Part shown: positions 23,244-31,796 of the stretch, piece by piece
Position numbering within the stretch: position 1 is the stretch's first letter
Layout of the letters: each line of letters starts with the position of its first letter
NCBI GenBank assembly: GCA_040752025.1
Contig: JBFMFR010000061.1
Span: 1-41,219 of the forward strand
Direction of reading: 5' to 3'
DNA length: 41,219 nucleotides
Source: JBFMFR01 sp040752025
GTDB lineage: Bacteria > Chloroflexota > Anaerolineae > Anaerolineales > UBA4823
The notes under the pieces: model-generated
What the model was told of the DNA's origin: nothing
The model's database searches: none
The model's input: only the letters and a program-made list of their open reading frames with translations
Program-made: the position numbers and the translations under genes

Positions 23244-24667
23244 GCGGAACCTCCTGTTCCGCCCAGGCTCCGGGGGTCGCTGATGCAGCCGGCCAGGGCT
23301 GTGGCGGCGGCGGTCAGCGGGCTGGCCAGGAAGGTGCGCCCGCCCGGCCCCTGGCGGCCTTCGAAATTGCGGTTGCTGGTGCTCACGGCGTACTGGCCGG
23401 GCTCGAGCTGGTCGCCGTTCATGGCGATGCACATGCTGCAGCCGGCGTAGCGCCACTCGCCGCCCGCCTGGCGGAAGATTTCGTCCAGGCCCTCGGCTTC
23501 GGCCTGGCGGCGCACTCCCTCCGAGCCAGGCACTACCAGCAGGCGCACGCCCTGGGCCACCTTGCGCCCGCGCAGCAGGCTGGCTGCCTGGCGCAGGTCC
23601 GACAGGCGCCCGTTGGTGCAGCTTCCCAGGAAGACCACCTCCACCGGCTGCCCCAGCAGGGGTTTTCCGGGCTGGAGCTGCATGTAATCCAGGGCTTTCT
23701 GCAGGGCGGCGCGGCGCACGGCGTCGGGCTCGCCAGCCGGGTCAGGGATGGATTGGGTGACGGGCAGGCCCATGCCGGGGTTGGTGCCGTAGGTGACCAT
23801 CGGCTCCAAACGGCTGGCATCGATGCTCAGGCTGCGGTCGTAGGCCGCCCCGGGGTCGGAGGGCAGCGCCTGCCAGGCTTGCAGGGCAGCTTCCCAGGCT
23901 TTCCCCTGGGGGGCGAAGGGCCTTCCAGCCAGGTACTCGAAGGTGGTCTCGTCGGGGGTCACCATGCCCGCCCGCGCCCCGGCCTCGATGGACATATTGC
24001 ACAGGGTCATGCGCGCTTCCATATCCAGGGCGCGCACGGCCTGGCCGCCGTATTCGAGGACGTGCCCGGTGCCGCCGCCCACGCCTACCCGGGCGATCAG
24101 GGCCAGGATCATGTCCTTGGCGCTCACGCCCGGCGGCAAAGCGCCGTCGAAATCGACCTTGAAAACTTTGGGGCGGGCCTGCAGCAGGCACTGCGTCGCC
24201 AGGACGTGCTCGACTTCGCTGGTGCCGATGCCGAAGGCCAGCGCGCCGAAAGCGCCGTGGGTGGCAGTGTGGCTGTCGCCGCATACGATGGTCATGCCCG
24301 GTTGGGTCAGGCCCAGCTCGGGGCCGATGACGTGCACGATGCCGCGCTGCGGGTCATCCAGGCCGTACAGGTGGATGCCAAATTCCTCGCAGTTGGCCTG
24401 CAACTGGCGCAACTGGCGCTCGGCCATTTCATCCGACAGGGGCAGCCTCAGCCCAGTGGTAGGGGTGGAATGGTCCATGGTCGCCACGCTGCGCTCGGGG
24501 CGGCGTACCTTCAGGCCGCGGCGGCGCAGCCCGTCGAAGGCCTGCGGCGAGGTGACCTCGTGCACCAGGTGCAGGTCGATGTACAATACCGCCGGGGATT
24601 CCGGCGGCTGCACGACGACGTGCTGGTCCCAGATCTTTTCGAAGAGCGTTCGTGCGCCGGAAGCCAT
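23240..24667 (-). CDS. leuC: 3-isopropylmalate dehydratase large subunit
   Basis: Aconitase-family large subunit carrying a [4Fe-4S] cluster. The 475-residue product begins GARTLFEKIWDQHVV. It contains VCGDSHTATHGAFGALAFGIG and the cluster ligands C in FLGSCTNGR and the pair in AGCSMCIAMN, followed by STSNRNFEGRQG. Length and order match LeuC. Its ATG is one base past the TGA of the small ORF at 24669-24845, which suggests coupled translation of the two. Confidence 0.95.
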   Translation of the reverse strand: MASGARTLFEKIWDQHVVVQPPESPAVLYIDLHLVHEVTSPQAFDGLRRRGLKVRRPERSVATMDHSTPTTGLRLPLSDEMAERQLRQLQANCEEFGIHLYGLDDPQRGIVHVIGPELGLTQPGMTIVCGDSHTATHGAFGALAFGIGTSEVEHVLATQCLLQARPKVFKVDFDGALPPGVSAKDMILALIARVGVGGGTGHVLEYGGQAVRALDMEARMTLCNMSIEAGARAGMVTPDETTFEYLAGRPFAPQGKAWEAALQAWQALPSDPGAAYDRSLSIDASRLEPMVTYGTNPGMGLPVTQSIPDPAGEPDAVRRAALQKALDYMQLQPGKPLLGQPVEVVFLGSCTNGRLSDLRQAASLLRGRKVAQGVRLLVVPGSEGVRRQAEAEGLDEIFRQAGGEWRYAGCSMCIAMNGDQLEPGQYAVSTSNRNFEGRQGPGGRTFLASPLTAAATALAGCISDPRSLGGTGGSA

Positions 24668-24668
24668 A

Positions 24669-24845
24669 TCAAAAGGCGGTCAGGTGGGTGTATTGGGCGC
24701 TATCGGGCTGGTCGAGATACGGGTCAACTTGCTTGTCGAAGAAGTGCACTTCGTCCGCAGTGGCCTGACTGGCGCTCTGCGCCTGGGCGGGCTTGTCGCT
24801 GCTTTCGGGCATAGGCTGGCGGGGGTCTTGCTTAGAGGTCTTCAT
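24669..24845 (-). CDS. 58-residue small protein between leuA and leuC
   Basis: A short, well-formed gene: ATG at 24845 with AGGAG eight bases upstream, stop TGA at 24669-24671 directly before the leuC ATG. The first half is Gln/Ser/Ala/Pro-rich and polar. The second half has DEVHFFDKQVDPYLDQPD and ends in HLTAF. It has no hydrophobic span and few leucines, so it is not a classical leu leader peptide. I recognise no family. It sits inside the operon, in step with leuC, so it may be a small partner of the isomerase or an unrelated microprotein. Confidence 0.6.
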   Translation of the reverse strand: MKTSKQDPRQPMPESSDKPAQAQSASQATADEVHFFDKQVDPYLDQPDSAQYTHLTAF

Positions 24846-24890
24846 GTTTTTTCTCCTGATAGGTCTTGCTGATGAAAAAAGTGGCTCATC

Positions 24891-24923
24891 AGTCTCCCGG
24901 AGTTTTTAAAACTCCGGGAGACT
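24891..24923. repeat. Palindromic repeat, AGTCTCCCGGAG family, copy 2
   Basis: Two 16-base arms (AGTCTCCCGGAGTTTT and its complement) around a single base, starting 11 bases after the leuA stop on the minus strand. A run of six T follows 10 bases later, so it could also act as a partial terminator in the operon. A second overlapping hairpin (CTGATGA at 24869-24875 with TCATCAG at 24886-24892) follows. Confidence 0.8.
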
Positions 24924-24934
24924 ACTGATTTTAT

Positions 24935-26605
24935 TTACGAAGTCTGCAGGGCGGCTTCCAAAACCACCGCCGAAACTGGCGGCTGGTTTCCCATGCTGGC
25001 TGCCAGCAGCTTGTTCAGGGCCGATAGATAGGCTTTGACGCTGGCGACGATGATGTCGGTGTCGGCGCCGTAGCCGCCGAAGGTGCGCGGGCGGGCGCGC
25101 CCGTTCTGCGGCGAGGTGCGCTCGTGCAGGGCGCTGTCGGCAGCTTGCAGGCGCACGGTCACTTCGCCCAGGGCGTCGATGCCCTCGGTCACGGCGTGGA
25201 TGTTGAACTCGAGCAGTTCGTTGGGCGCGCCCACAATGGCGTCGATGGCCTGGAAGGCGGCGTGCACCGGCCCGGTGCCGATGGCGGCTTTCTGGCGCAG
25301 TTCACCTGTGGGGTCTTTCAGGCGCACGGTAGCGGTGGGCATACCCATCGTACCGCATACCACCTGCAAGCCGTCCAGGCTGAAGAGTTCGACCGACTGG
25401 TACGCCTGGTCTTCGACCAGCGCTTCCAAATCGGCGTCGGTGACAAATTTTTTCTTGTCCGCCAGCTCTTTGTAGCGCTGGAAGGCGCGATCCAGTTCAG
25501 CGGGCGGCAGATCGTAGCCCAGTTCCTCCAGGTGCACCTTGAGGGCGTGCCGGCCGGAGTGCTTACCCAGCACCAGTTGCGAGCGCTTCAGGCCAACCGT
25601 CTCCGGGCGCATGATCTCGTAGGTGTTCTGGTTCTTGAGCATGCCGTCCTGGTGGATGCCGGCCTCGTGGGCGAAGGCGTTGGCCCCCACCACGGCCTTG
25701 TTGGGCTGGACGGGGATGCCGGTGTAGTTGGAAACCATGCGGCTGATGCGGCTGATCTGGGTGGTATCCACGCCGGTCTCCAGGCCGTACAGCGCCCGGC
25801 GAGTGTGCAGAGCCATGACAATCTCTTCCAGCGAGGTGTTGCCGGCGCGTTCACCGATGCCGTTGACGGTCACCTCAGCCTGGCGGGCGCCAGCGCACAA
25901 CCCGGCCAGGGTGTTGGCTGTTGCCAGGCCCAGGTCGTTGTGGCAGTGCACCGAGACCACCGCCTTTTCGATGCCGGGGGTGTTGGCCAGGATGCCGGCG
26001 ATCAGCGTGCCGAACTCTTCGGGGGTGGTGTAGCCGACCGTGTCGGGGATGTTCAGGGTGGTGGCGCCGGCCTGGATGGCCTCACCCAGCACGTAGTAAA
26101 GGAACTCGGGCTCGCTGCGCCCGGCGTCTTCGGGTGAGAATTCGACGTCGGCGCACAGCGAATGGGCGTAAGAGACCATCTGGCGCATGCGCTCGACCAC
26201 CTGCTCGGGCTCCATGCGCAGCTTGTAGCGCATGTGGATCGGGGAGGTGGCCAGGAAAGTATGGATGCGCGGGCGGGCGGCGTGCTTCACTGCCTGCCAG
26301 GCGGCGTCGATGTCGCCCTGGGAAGTGCGCGCCAGGGCGCAGATTACTGGCGGCTGGCTCCAACCGGAGTCGCCGCTGGCCGGGTTGCCCACCTCGATGG
26401 CGATGCGGCGCACCGCTTCCAGGTCGTCCGGGGAGGCGGCCGGGAAGCCCGCCTCGATCACGTCCACGCCCATGCGAGCCAGCGCCCGGGCGATCTCGAG
26501 CTTCTCGGCGGAGGTCAGCGCCGCGCCGGGCGATTGTTCGCCGTCGCGCAGGGTGGTGTCGAAGATGCGGATGCAGTGCGAGTCCGTTTGTATGGCTTGT
26601 GTCAT
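24935..26605 (-). CDS. leuA: 2-isopropylmalate synthase
   Basis: Condenses acetyl-CoA with 2-oxoisovalerate to start leucine synthesis. The 556-residue product has IFDTTLRDGEQSPGAAL, VHCHNDLGLATANTLAG and NGIGERAGNTSLEEIV, with a metal-ligand His-x-His. The C-terminal third includes the regulatory domain (VQLFSLDGLQV-like start through TDIIVASVKAYLSALNKL), where leucine feedback normally acts. Length is usual for a LeuA with regulatory domain. The ATG at 26605 has AGGAG upstream, 30 bases after the ilvC stop. Confidence 0.95.
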   Translation of the reverse strand: MTQAIQTDSHCIRIFDTTLRDGEQSPGAALTSAEKLEIARALARMGVDVIEAGFPAASPDDLEAVRRIAIEVGNPASGDSGWSQPPVICALARTSQGDIDAAWQAVKHAARPRIHTFLATSPIHMRYKLRMEPEQVVERMRQMVSYAHSLCADVEFSPEDAGRSEPEFLYYVLGEAIQAGATTLNIPDTVGYTTPEEFGTLIAGILANTPGIEKAVVSVHCHNDLGLATANTLAGLCAGARQAEVTVNGIGERAGNTSLEEIVMALHTRRALYGLETGVDTTQISRISRMVSNYTGIPVQPNKAVVGANAFAHEAGIHQDGMLKNQNTYEIMRPETVGLKRSQLVLGKHSGRHALKVHLEELGYDLPPAELDRAFQRYKELADKKKFVTDADLEALVEDQAYQSVELFSLDGLQVVCGTMGMPTATVRLKDPTGELRQKAAIGTGPVHAAFQAIDAIVGAPNELLEFNIHAVTEGIDALGEVTVRLQAADSALHERTSPQNGRARPRTFGGYGADTDIIVASVKAYLSALNKLLAASMGNQPPVSAVVLEAALQTS

Positions 26606-26635
26606 TAGGTTGATTTCTCCTGTCAGGCGGCGCGG

Positions 26636-27649
26636 CTAGTCGCCAGGCCGGATGGTGACCGGGTTGATGAAGGGCATCATCTGGCGCAGTTCGGCGCCGA
26701 CCTTCTCGAGCAGTTGCTCCTGCTCCTGGCGGCGCACCTGGTTGAACCACGGGCGGCCCTGCTGGTTCTCCTCGATCCAGTTGTGGGCGTAGGTGCCGTC
26801 CTGGATATCGCTCAGCAGTTGCGCCATGACTTTACGCGTCTCGGCGGTGACCAGGCGCGGTCCGGCGGTGTAGTCGCCGTGCTCGGCCGTGTCCGAGACC
26901 GAATAGCGCATGTAGTTCAGGCCGCCGCGGTACATCAGGTCGACGATCAGCTTGAGCTCGTGCAGGCATTCGAAATAGGCCAGCTCGGGCTGGTAACCGG
27001 CCGCCACCAGGGTCTCGAAGCCGGCCTTGACCAGGGCGGTCACACCGCCGCACAGCACGGCCTGCTCACCGAACAGGTCGGTCTCGGTTTCCTCGGTAAA
27101 GGTGGTCTCGAGCACGCCAGCGCGCGTGGCGCCCAGGGCGCAGGCGTAAGACAGGGCGTTGGCCCAGGCCTGCCCGCTGACGTCCTGGTGCACGGCCATC
27201 AGCGAAGGTGTGCCGCCGCCTTCCTGGTAGATCTCGCGCACGCGGTGCCCGGGCGACTTGGGCGCCACCATGCTGACGTCGATGTCAGCGGGTGGCACGA
27301 TCGTGCCGTAGCGGATGTTGAAACCGTGGGCGAACATCAGGGTCTTGCCGGGGGCGAGGTGCGGGGCAACGTGGGCGGCGTAGATCGCCGGCTGGGTGGT
27401 GTCGGGGGTCAGCAGCATGATCGTGTCGGCCCACTGGGCGGCTTCGTCGATGCTGGTGACCGTCATGCCGGTGGCAGCGGCGCGCTCCCAGGATTTGCTG
27501 CCCGGGCGCAGCCCAACGTGCACCTCCACACCGCTGTCGTGCAGGTTGAGGGCGTGGGCGTGGCCCTGCGAGCCGTAGCCGATGATGGCGACTTTCTCGC
27601 CCTGGATCAGGCTCAGGTCAGCGTGCGAGTCGTAATAGATCTTGGCCAT
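26636..27649 (-). CDS. ilvC: Ketol-acid reductoisomerase
   Basis: Class I enzyme converting acetolactate or acetohydroxybutyrate to dihydroxy acids with NADPH and Mg. The 337-residue product starts MAKIYYDSHADLSLIQGEKV. It shows the Rossmann motif GYGSQGHAHALNLHDSG and the GLRPGSKSW loop that contacts the cofactor phosphate. The metal-binding parts are DLFGEQAVLCGG and LAYFECLHELKLI. I chose ATG 27649 because GGGGAG lies upstream; the frame extends to 27730 but adds a spurious segment across the end of ilvN. It follows ilvN by 10 bases. Confidence 0.96.
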   Translation of the reverse strand: MAKIYYDSHADLSLIQGEKVAIIGYGSQGHAHALNLHDSGVEVHVGLRPGSKSWERAAATGMTVTSIDEAAQWADTIMLLTPDTTQPAIYAAHVAPHLAPGKTLMFAHGFNIRYGTIVPPADIDVSMVAPKSPGHRVREIYQEGGGTPSLMAVHQDVSGQAWANALSYACALGATRAGVLETTFTEETETDLFGEQAVLCGGVTALVKAGFETLVAAGYQPELAYFECLHELKLIVDLMYRGGLNYMRYSVSDTAEHGDYTAGPRLVTAETRKVMAQLLSDIQDGTYAHNWIEENQQGRPWFNQVRRQEQEQLLEKVGAELRQMMPFINPVTIRPGD

Positions 27650-27659
27650 TGTGTCTCCC

Positions 27660-28241
27660 CTAATCGGCCGCGGCGGGCATCTGGCTGTAGCGCGCTTCGG
27701 CGAGCTGGTATTCCGGGATGTAAGTCTCACCGTTGGCGCCCGGGGCGTAGCGCACGCCGTTGGCCTGGCCGCGCATCATGGCCACCTGGCCGGTGCGCAC
27801 CATCTCCAGGATGCCCATCGGGCGCAGCAGTTCCACCAGGCTCTCGATCTTGTCTTCGGTGCCGGTGATTTCGACGATGACCGAATCGCTGGCGATGTCC
27901 ACGATGCGGGCGCGGAAGATGGACGCCAGGTTGGCGATCTCGGCGCGCTGCTCGGGGGTCGCCTGCACTTTCACCAGGGCCAGGTCGCGCGTCACGGCTG
28001 CCTGGTTGGTGACGTCCTGCACGTCGATCACGTTGACCAGCTTGTACAGGTTGGCTTCCACTTTGCGGGCGTCGTCGGCCCGCTCGCTGTCCATGACGAT
28101 GGTCATGCGCGAGATATGCTCATTTTCGGTGCGGCCGACGTTCAGCGAGACGATGTTGAAGTTTCGGCGGCGGAAAAGCGAGGCTACCCGGTTGAGCACA
28201 CCGGGACGATCTTCTACCAGGGCAATCAGTGTATGTTGCAT
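27660..28241 (-). CDS. ilvN: Acetolactate synthase small (regulatory) subunit
   Basis: Regulatory subunit that gives valine sensitivity to IlvB. The 193-residue product begins with an ACT domain (TLIALVEDRPGVLNRVASLF, FNIVSLNVGRTE, SRMTIV) and continues with the C-terminal IlvN domain (RDLALVKVQA, IVDIASDSVIVEITG, LVELLRPMGILEMVRTGQ). The ATG at 28241 is preceded by AGGAGG. It follows ilvB by 65 bases that hold palindromic repeat copy 3. Confidence 0.96.
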   Translation of the reverse strand: MQHTLIALVEDRPGVLNRVASLFRRRNFNIVSLNVGRTENEHISRMTIVMDSERADDARKVEANLYKLVNVIDVQDVTNQAAVTRDLALVKVQATPEQRAEIANLASIFRARIVDIASDSVIVEITGTEDKIESLVELLRPMGILEMVRTGQVAMMRGQANGVRYAPGANGETYIPEYQLAEARYSQMPAAAD

Positions 28242-28266
28242 ACGTACCTCCTAGAATAAGCATGTG

Positions 28267-28299
28267 AGTCTCCCGGAGTTTGAGAAACTCCGGGAGACT
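28267..28299. repeat. Palindromic repeat, AGTCTCCCGGAG family, copy 3
   Basis: AGTCTCCCGGAGTTT and AAACTCCGGGAGACT form a 15-pair stem around a three-base loop, beginning six bases past the ilvB stop and ending 26 bases before the ilvN ATG. No T-run follows on the coding strand, so it is more a dispersed palindrome or mRNA-processing site than a terminator. Confidence 0.8.
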
Positions 28300-28305
28300 G
28301 GTGAA

Positions 28306-30036
28306 TTAATCTAAGCTCGGCTGTATCGCCGGGCGGCGCAGCATGGCGTCCAGGTCGGCGCCAGCCGGAACCATCGGGTAAACGGCTTCTTCATTTTCGA
28401 CGCAGAATACGATCAGCACCGGGCCGGGAGTCTGGCGGGCGCGCTGGATGGCCTCGACCACTTCCTCGGGCTTGCACACCTGCCAGGCGGTAGCGCCGTG
28501 CGCCTCGGCGATCTTGACGAAATCGGGGTTGTGCAGTTGCACGGCGGAATAGCGCCGCTCGAAGAACAGCTCCTGCCACTGGCGCACCATGCCCAAGAAG
28601 TTGTTTTCCATTAAGGCGATCTTGATGTTGGCGCTCTCCTGCACGGCGGTGGTCAGCTCGGCCTGGGTCATCTGGAAGCCGCCGTCGCCCACCACTGTCC
28701 AGACTTCGCTCTCGGGGCCGGCCTCGGCGCGCTGCGCGAACCAGGCGCCGATGGCGGAGGGCAGGCCGAAGCCCATCGTCCCCGCCCCGCCGGAGGTGAT
28801 CAGGCGGTAGGGGCGCTCCTGGGGGTAATACTGGGCGGCCCACATCTGGTGCTGGCCCACGTCGGTGGTCAGCAGGCTTTCGCCGCCGGTGGCCTTCCAC
28901 AGTTCGTGGACTACGTGAGCCACGTGCAGCTTGCCGTCATCCGGCCAGGCCAGGATGTCGCGCCCTTGGGTGTCGCTGCGCCAGGCGGCGATCTGCTCCA
29001 GCCACGGATTTCGTGTATCCCCAGAGCCATCGTTGCCGGCGGGCACCAGCGGGGTCAGGTCGGCTAAAACGCACTTCAGGTCGCCCACCAGGGGCACGTC
29101 CACCGGCACGTTCTTGTGCATCTCGGACGGGTCGATCTCCACGTGGATCTTGCGCGCCCGCGGGGCGTAACCGCGCAGGTTGCCCGTCACGCGGTCGTCG
29201 AAGCGCATGCCGAAGGCCAGCAGCAGGTCGGCGTTCTGGATCGCCAGGTTACAGTAGGCCTCGCCATGCATGCCCATCATCCCCAGGTACAATGGGTGGG
29301 AGGCCGGGAAGCCGCCCAGGCCCAGCAAGGTCAGGGCCACGGGCGTTTGCGTCTTTTCGGCGAAGGCGCGCAGTTCTTCAGCCGCACCCGACATGAGCAC
29401 GCCGTGCCCGGCCAGGATCACCGGGCGCTGCGCTTGGGCGATCAGCTCGGCGGCGCGCTCCAGGTCGGCCTGTGGGGCCTGGCGTGGGGCGCGGTAGCCG
29501 GGCAGGTTGATCTCCTCGGGGTAGATGAATTCGGTGGTTTCCACCTGGGCGTTCTTGCAGATATCGATCAGCACCGGCCCCGAGCGCCCGCTGCGGGCGA
29601 TGTAGAAGGCCTCGCGCACCACCTGGGCGATCTCGCCGGCGCTGGTCACCAGGTAATTGTGCTTGGTGATCGGCAGGGTGATGCCGGTCACGTCCACTTC
29701 CTGGAAGGCATCCCCGCCGATCAAGGCGGAGTGCACCTGCCCGGTAATGCACACGATCGGCGATGAGTCCATCATGGCAGTGGCGATGCCGGTCACCAGG
29801 TTGGTCGCCCCCGGGCCGGAGGTGGCCATGGCCACGCCCACCTTGCGTGAGGCGCGCGCATAAGCGTCTGCCATGTGCGCCGCGCCCTGCTCGTGGCGCA
29901 CCAGCACGTGGTGCACCGGGTAGTTGAGCATGGCGTCGTAAATCGGCATGTTCGAGCCGCCCGGGTAGCCGAAGACCACTTCCACGCCCTCGCGCACCAG
30001 GCACTCCCACAGGATTTCCGCTCCGCTTTTCTTCAT
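28306..30036 (-). CDS. ilvB: Acetolactate synthase large (catalytic) subunit
   Basis: Thiamine-diphosphate enzyme making acetolactate from two pyruvates. The 576-residue product starts MKKSGAEILWECLVREGV and contains the catalytic glutamate E49 in VRHEQGAAHMADAYAR. The TPP-binding GDGGFQMTQAELTT...NN motif lies near the end, and the middle domain has the FAD-type region AFGMRFDDRVTG. ATG 30036 is 17 bases after the ilvD stop with GAGGAG about 11 bases upstream. The open frame reaches back to 30678 inside ilvD but that part is a shadow. Confidence 0.96.
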   Translation of the reverse strand: MKKSGAEILWECLVREGVEVVFGYPGGSNMPIYDAMLNYPVHHVLVRHEQGAAHMADAYARASRKVGVAMATSGPGATNLVTGIATAMMDSSPIVCITGQVHSALIGGDAFQEVDVTGITLPITKHNYLVTSAGEIAQVVREAFYIARSGRSGPVLIDICKNAQVETTEFIYPEEINLPGYRAPRQAPQADLERAAELIAQAQRPVILAGHGVLMSGAAEELRAFAEKTQTPVALTLLGLGGFPASHPLYLGMMGMHGEAYCNLAIQNADLLLAFGMRFDDRVTGNLRGYAPRARKIHVEIDPSEMHKNVPVDVPLVGDLKCVLADLTPLVPAGNDGSGDTRNPWLEQIAAWRSDTQGRDILAWPDDGKLHVAHVVHELWKATGGESLLTTDVGQHQMWAAQYYPQERPYRLITSGGAGTMGFGLPSAIGAWFAQRAEAGPESEVWTVVGDGGFQMTQAELTTAVQESANIKIALMENNFLGMVRQWQELFFERRYSAVQLHNPDFVKIAEAHGATAWQVCKPEEVVEAIQRARQTPGPVLIVFCVENEEAVYPMVPAGADLDAMLRRPAIQPSLD

Positions 30037-30053
30037 TTTTACCAATACTCCTC

Positions 30054-31718
30054 TCAGATCAAGATGGCGCCCTGGCTGGCGCTGGTGACCATGCGGGCAT
30101 AACGGCGCAGCCAGGCGCTGCGCGTGCGCGGCTCGAAGGGCGGCAGGGCGCTCAGGCGCTGCTGGATTTGCTCGTCGCTCAACTGCACGTCCAACCGTCG
30201 GGCGTCCAGGTCGATCTCGATCATGTCGCCGTCGTGCAGGGCGGCAATCGGCCCGCCGGCGGCCGCCTCGGGGCTGACGTGCCCGATGCAGGCGCCGCGC
30301 GTCCCGCCCGAAAAGCGCCCGTCGGTGATCAGGGCGACTTTTTCTCCCAGCCCCATGCCCATGATGGCCGAGGTGGGGGAGAGCATCTCCTGCATCCCGG
30401 GCCCGCCGCGCGGGCCTTCGTAGCGGATCACCACCACTTCGCCGGGCTGCACCTGCTGGGCCAGGATGCCCGCCAGGGCGTCTTCCTGGCTCTCGTAGAT
30501 GCGCGCCGGGCCGGCGTGGTGGCGCATGTGGGCGGCCACGCCACCGGTCTTGATCACCGCCCCTTCGGGGGCCAGGTTGCCGAACAGGATCGCCAGACCG
30601 CCTGTCGAGCTGTGTGGGCTCGACAGACGGCGGATCACGGCCTCGTCGCGGATGTCTTGCCCGGCGATCGACTGGCAAAGGGTGCGCCCGCTCACCGTTG
30701 GGCGCTCCAGATGTAGGCTATTTCCTGAGCGAGCGATCTCGTTCAAAATGGCCGGCACGCCGCCGGCGCGGTGCACGTCTTGCATGTGCCAGGGGCCGGA
30801 GGGGCTGACCTTGCACAGGTAGGCCACCCGGTCGGCGACGGCGTTGATGCGCTTCAGGGGGTATTCCAGCCCGGCCTCGTGGGCCAGCGCCAGGGTGTGC
30901 AGCACGGTGTTGGTGCTGCCGCCCATGGCCATGTCCAGGGCGAAGGCGTCGTCCAGGGCTTCCTGGGTGACGATCTGGCGCGGGGTCAGGCCGCTCTCCA
31001 CCAGGTTCATGATCTGGCTGGCAGCCTGGCGGGCGAGTTCTTCGCGCTCCGGGCTGAGCGCCAGGGCCGAGCCGTTGAAGGGCAGCGCCAGCCCGAGCAC
31101 TTCCAGCAGGCAGTTCATCGAGTTGGCCGTGAACAGGCCCGAGCACGAGCCGCAGGACGGGCAGGCGTAGGTTTCGAGCTGCGCCAGGCGCCGGGCGTCG
31201 ATCTTGCCGGATTTATACGCCCCCACGCCTTCGAAGACCGAGATCAGGTCGATCTCCTCGCCTTCGGGGGTCTTCCCGGTAGCCATTGGCCCGCCTGAGA
31301 CGAAGATGGCGGGGATATCCACGCGCAGGGCGGCCATGATCATGCCGGGCGTGATCTTGTCGCAGTTGGGGATGCACACCATGCCGTCGAACTGGTGCGC
31401 TTCCAGCATGGTCTCTACGCTGTCGGCGATCAGTTCACGGGACGGCAGGCTGTACTTCATCCCGGCGTGCCCCATGGCGATGCCGTCGTCCACGCCGATG
31501 GTGTTGAACTCGAAGGGCACGCCGCCCGCGGCGCGCACGGCGTCTTTGACCAATTTGCCGAAGGCTTGCAGGTGCACGTGCCCCGGTACGATGTCCACGT
31601 ACGAGTTGACGATGGCGATGAAGGGCCGCTCGAAGTCGCCTTCCTGCACGCCGGCGGCGCGCAGCAGGGCCCGGTGGGGAGCACGTTCGAAGCCTGTCTT
31701 GATTCGGTCAGAGCGCAT
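30054..31718 (-). CDS. ilvD: Dihydroxy-acid dehydratase
   Basis: Iron-sulfur enzyme that dehydrates dihydroxy acids to 2-oxo acids for valine, leucine and isoleucine. The 554-residue product begins MRSDRIKTGFERAPHRALL. Visible landmarks are CIPNCDKITPGM, the cluster-binding YACPSCGSCSGLFTANSMNCL, and RFSGGTRGACIGHVSPEAA. I chose ATG 31718, with AAGGATC upstream, over the frame start at 31745. It is the first enzyme gene after the attenuator, so its transcription should sense branched-chain amino-acid supply. Confidence 0.95.
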   Translation of the reverse strand: MRSDRIKTGFERAPHRALLRAAGVQEGDFERPFIAIVNSYVDIVPGHVHLQAFGKLVKDAVRAAGGVPFEFNTIGVDDGIAMGHAGMKYSLPSRELIADSVETMLEAHQFDGMVCIPNCDKITPGMIMAALRVDIPAIFVSGGPMATGKTPEGEEIDLISVFEGVGAYKSGKIDARRLAQLETYACPSCGSCSGLFTANSMNCLLEVLGLALPFNGSALALSPEREELARQAASQIMNLVESGLTPRQIVTQEALDDAFALDMAMGGSTNTVLHTLALAHEAGLEYPLKRINAVADRVAYLCKVSPSGPWHMQDVHRAGGVPAILNEIARSGNSLHLERPTVSGRTLCQSIAGQDIRDEAVIRRLSSPHSSTGGLAILFGNLAPEGAVIKTGGVAAHMRHHAGPARIYESQEDALAGILAQQVQPGEVVVIRYEGPRGGPGMQEMLSPTSAIMGMGLGEKVALITDGRFSGGTRGACIGHVSPEAAAGGPIAALHDGDMIEIDLDARRLDVQLSDEQIQQRLSALPPFEPRTRSAWLRRYARMVTSASQGAILI

Positions 31719-31747
31719 CAGTTGATCCTTTGCCAGAAAAACCAAAA

Positions 31748-31770
31748 GGGCTGCCCGGTTGGGCAGCCCC
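31748..31770 (-). terminator. Intrinsic terminator of the ilv leader (attenuator)
   Basis: On the minus strand GGGGCTGCCC, loop AACC, then GGGCAGCCC and TTTTGGTTTTT form a textbook intrinsic terminator 30 bases before the ilvD ATG. An upstream GGGCAGTC (31833-31840 on the plus strand, complement) can pair with the first arm (GGCTGCCC) over eight bases, which would prevent the terminator from forming. Confidence 0.85.
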
Positions 31771-31796
31771 GTGTCTCTCGTTGTGCTGGTCGACTT

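Noticed and set aside
24891..24923. The leuA-leuC palindrome as a simple intrinsic terminator
   Set aside because: The T-run does not follow directly, and the same palindrome occurs after ilvB without any T-run. A dispersed repeat explains it better.
30037..30678. N-terminal extension of ilvB into ilvD
   Set aside because: It overlaps ilvD coding sequence and has low-complexity Arg/Pro-rich translation. The ATG at 30036 fits the IlvB family start.
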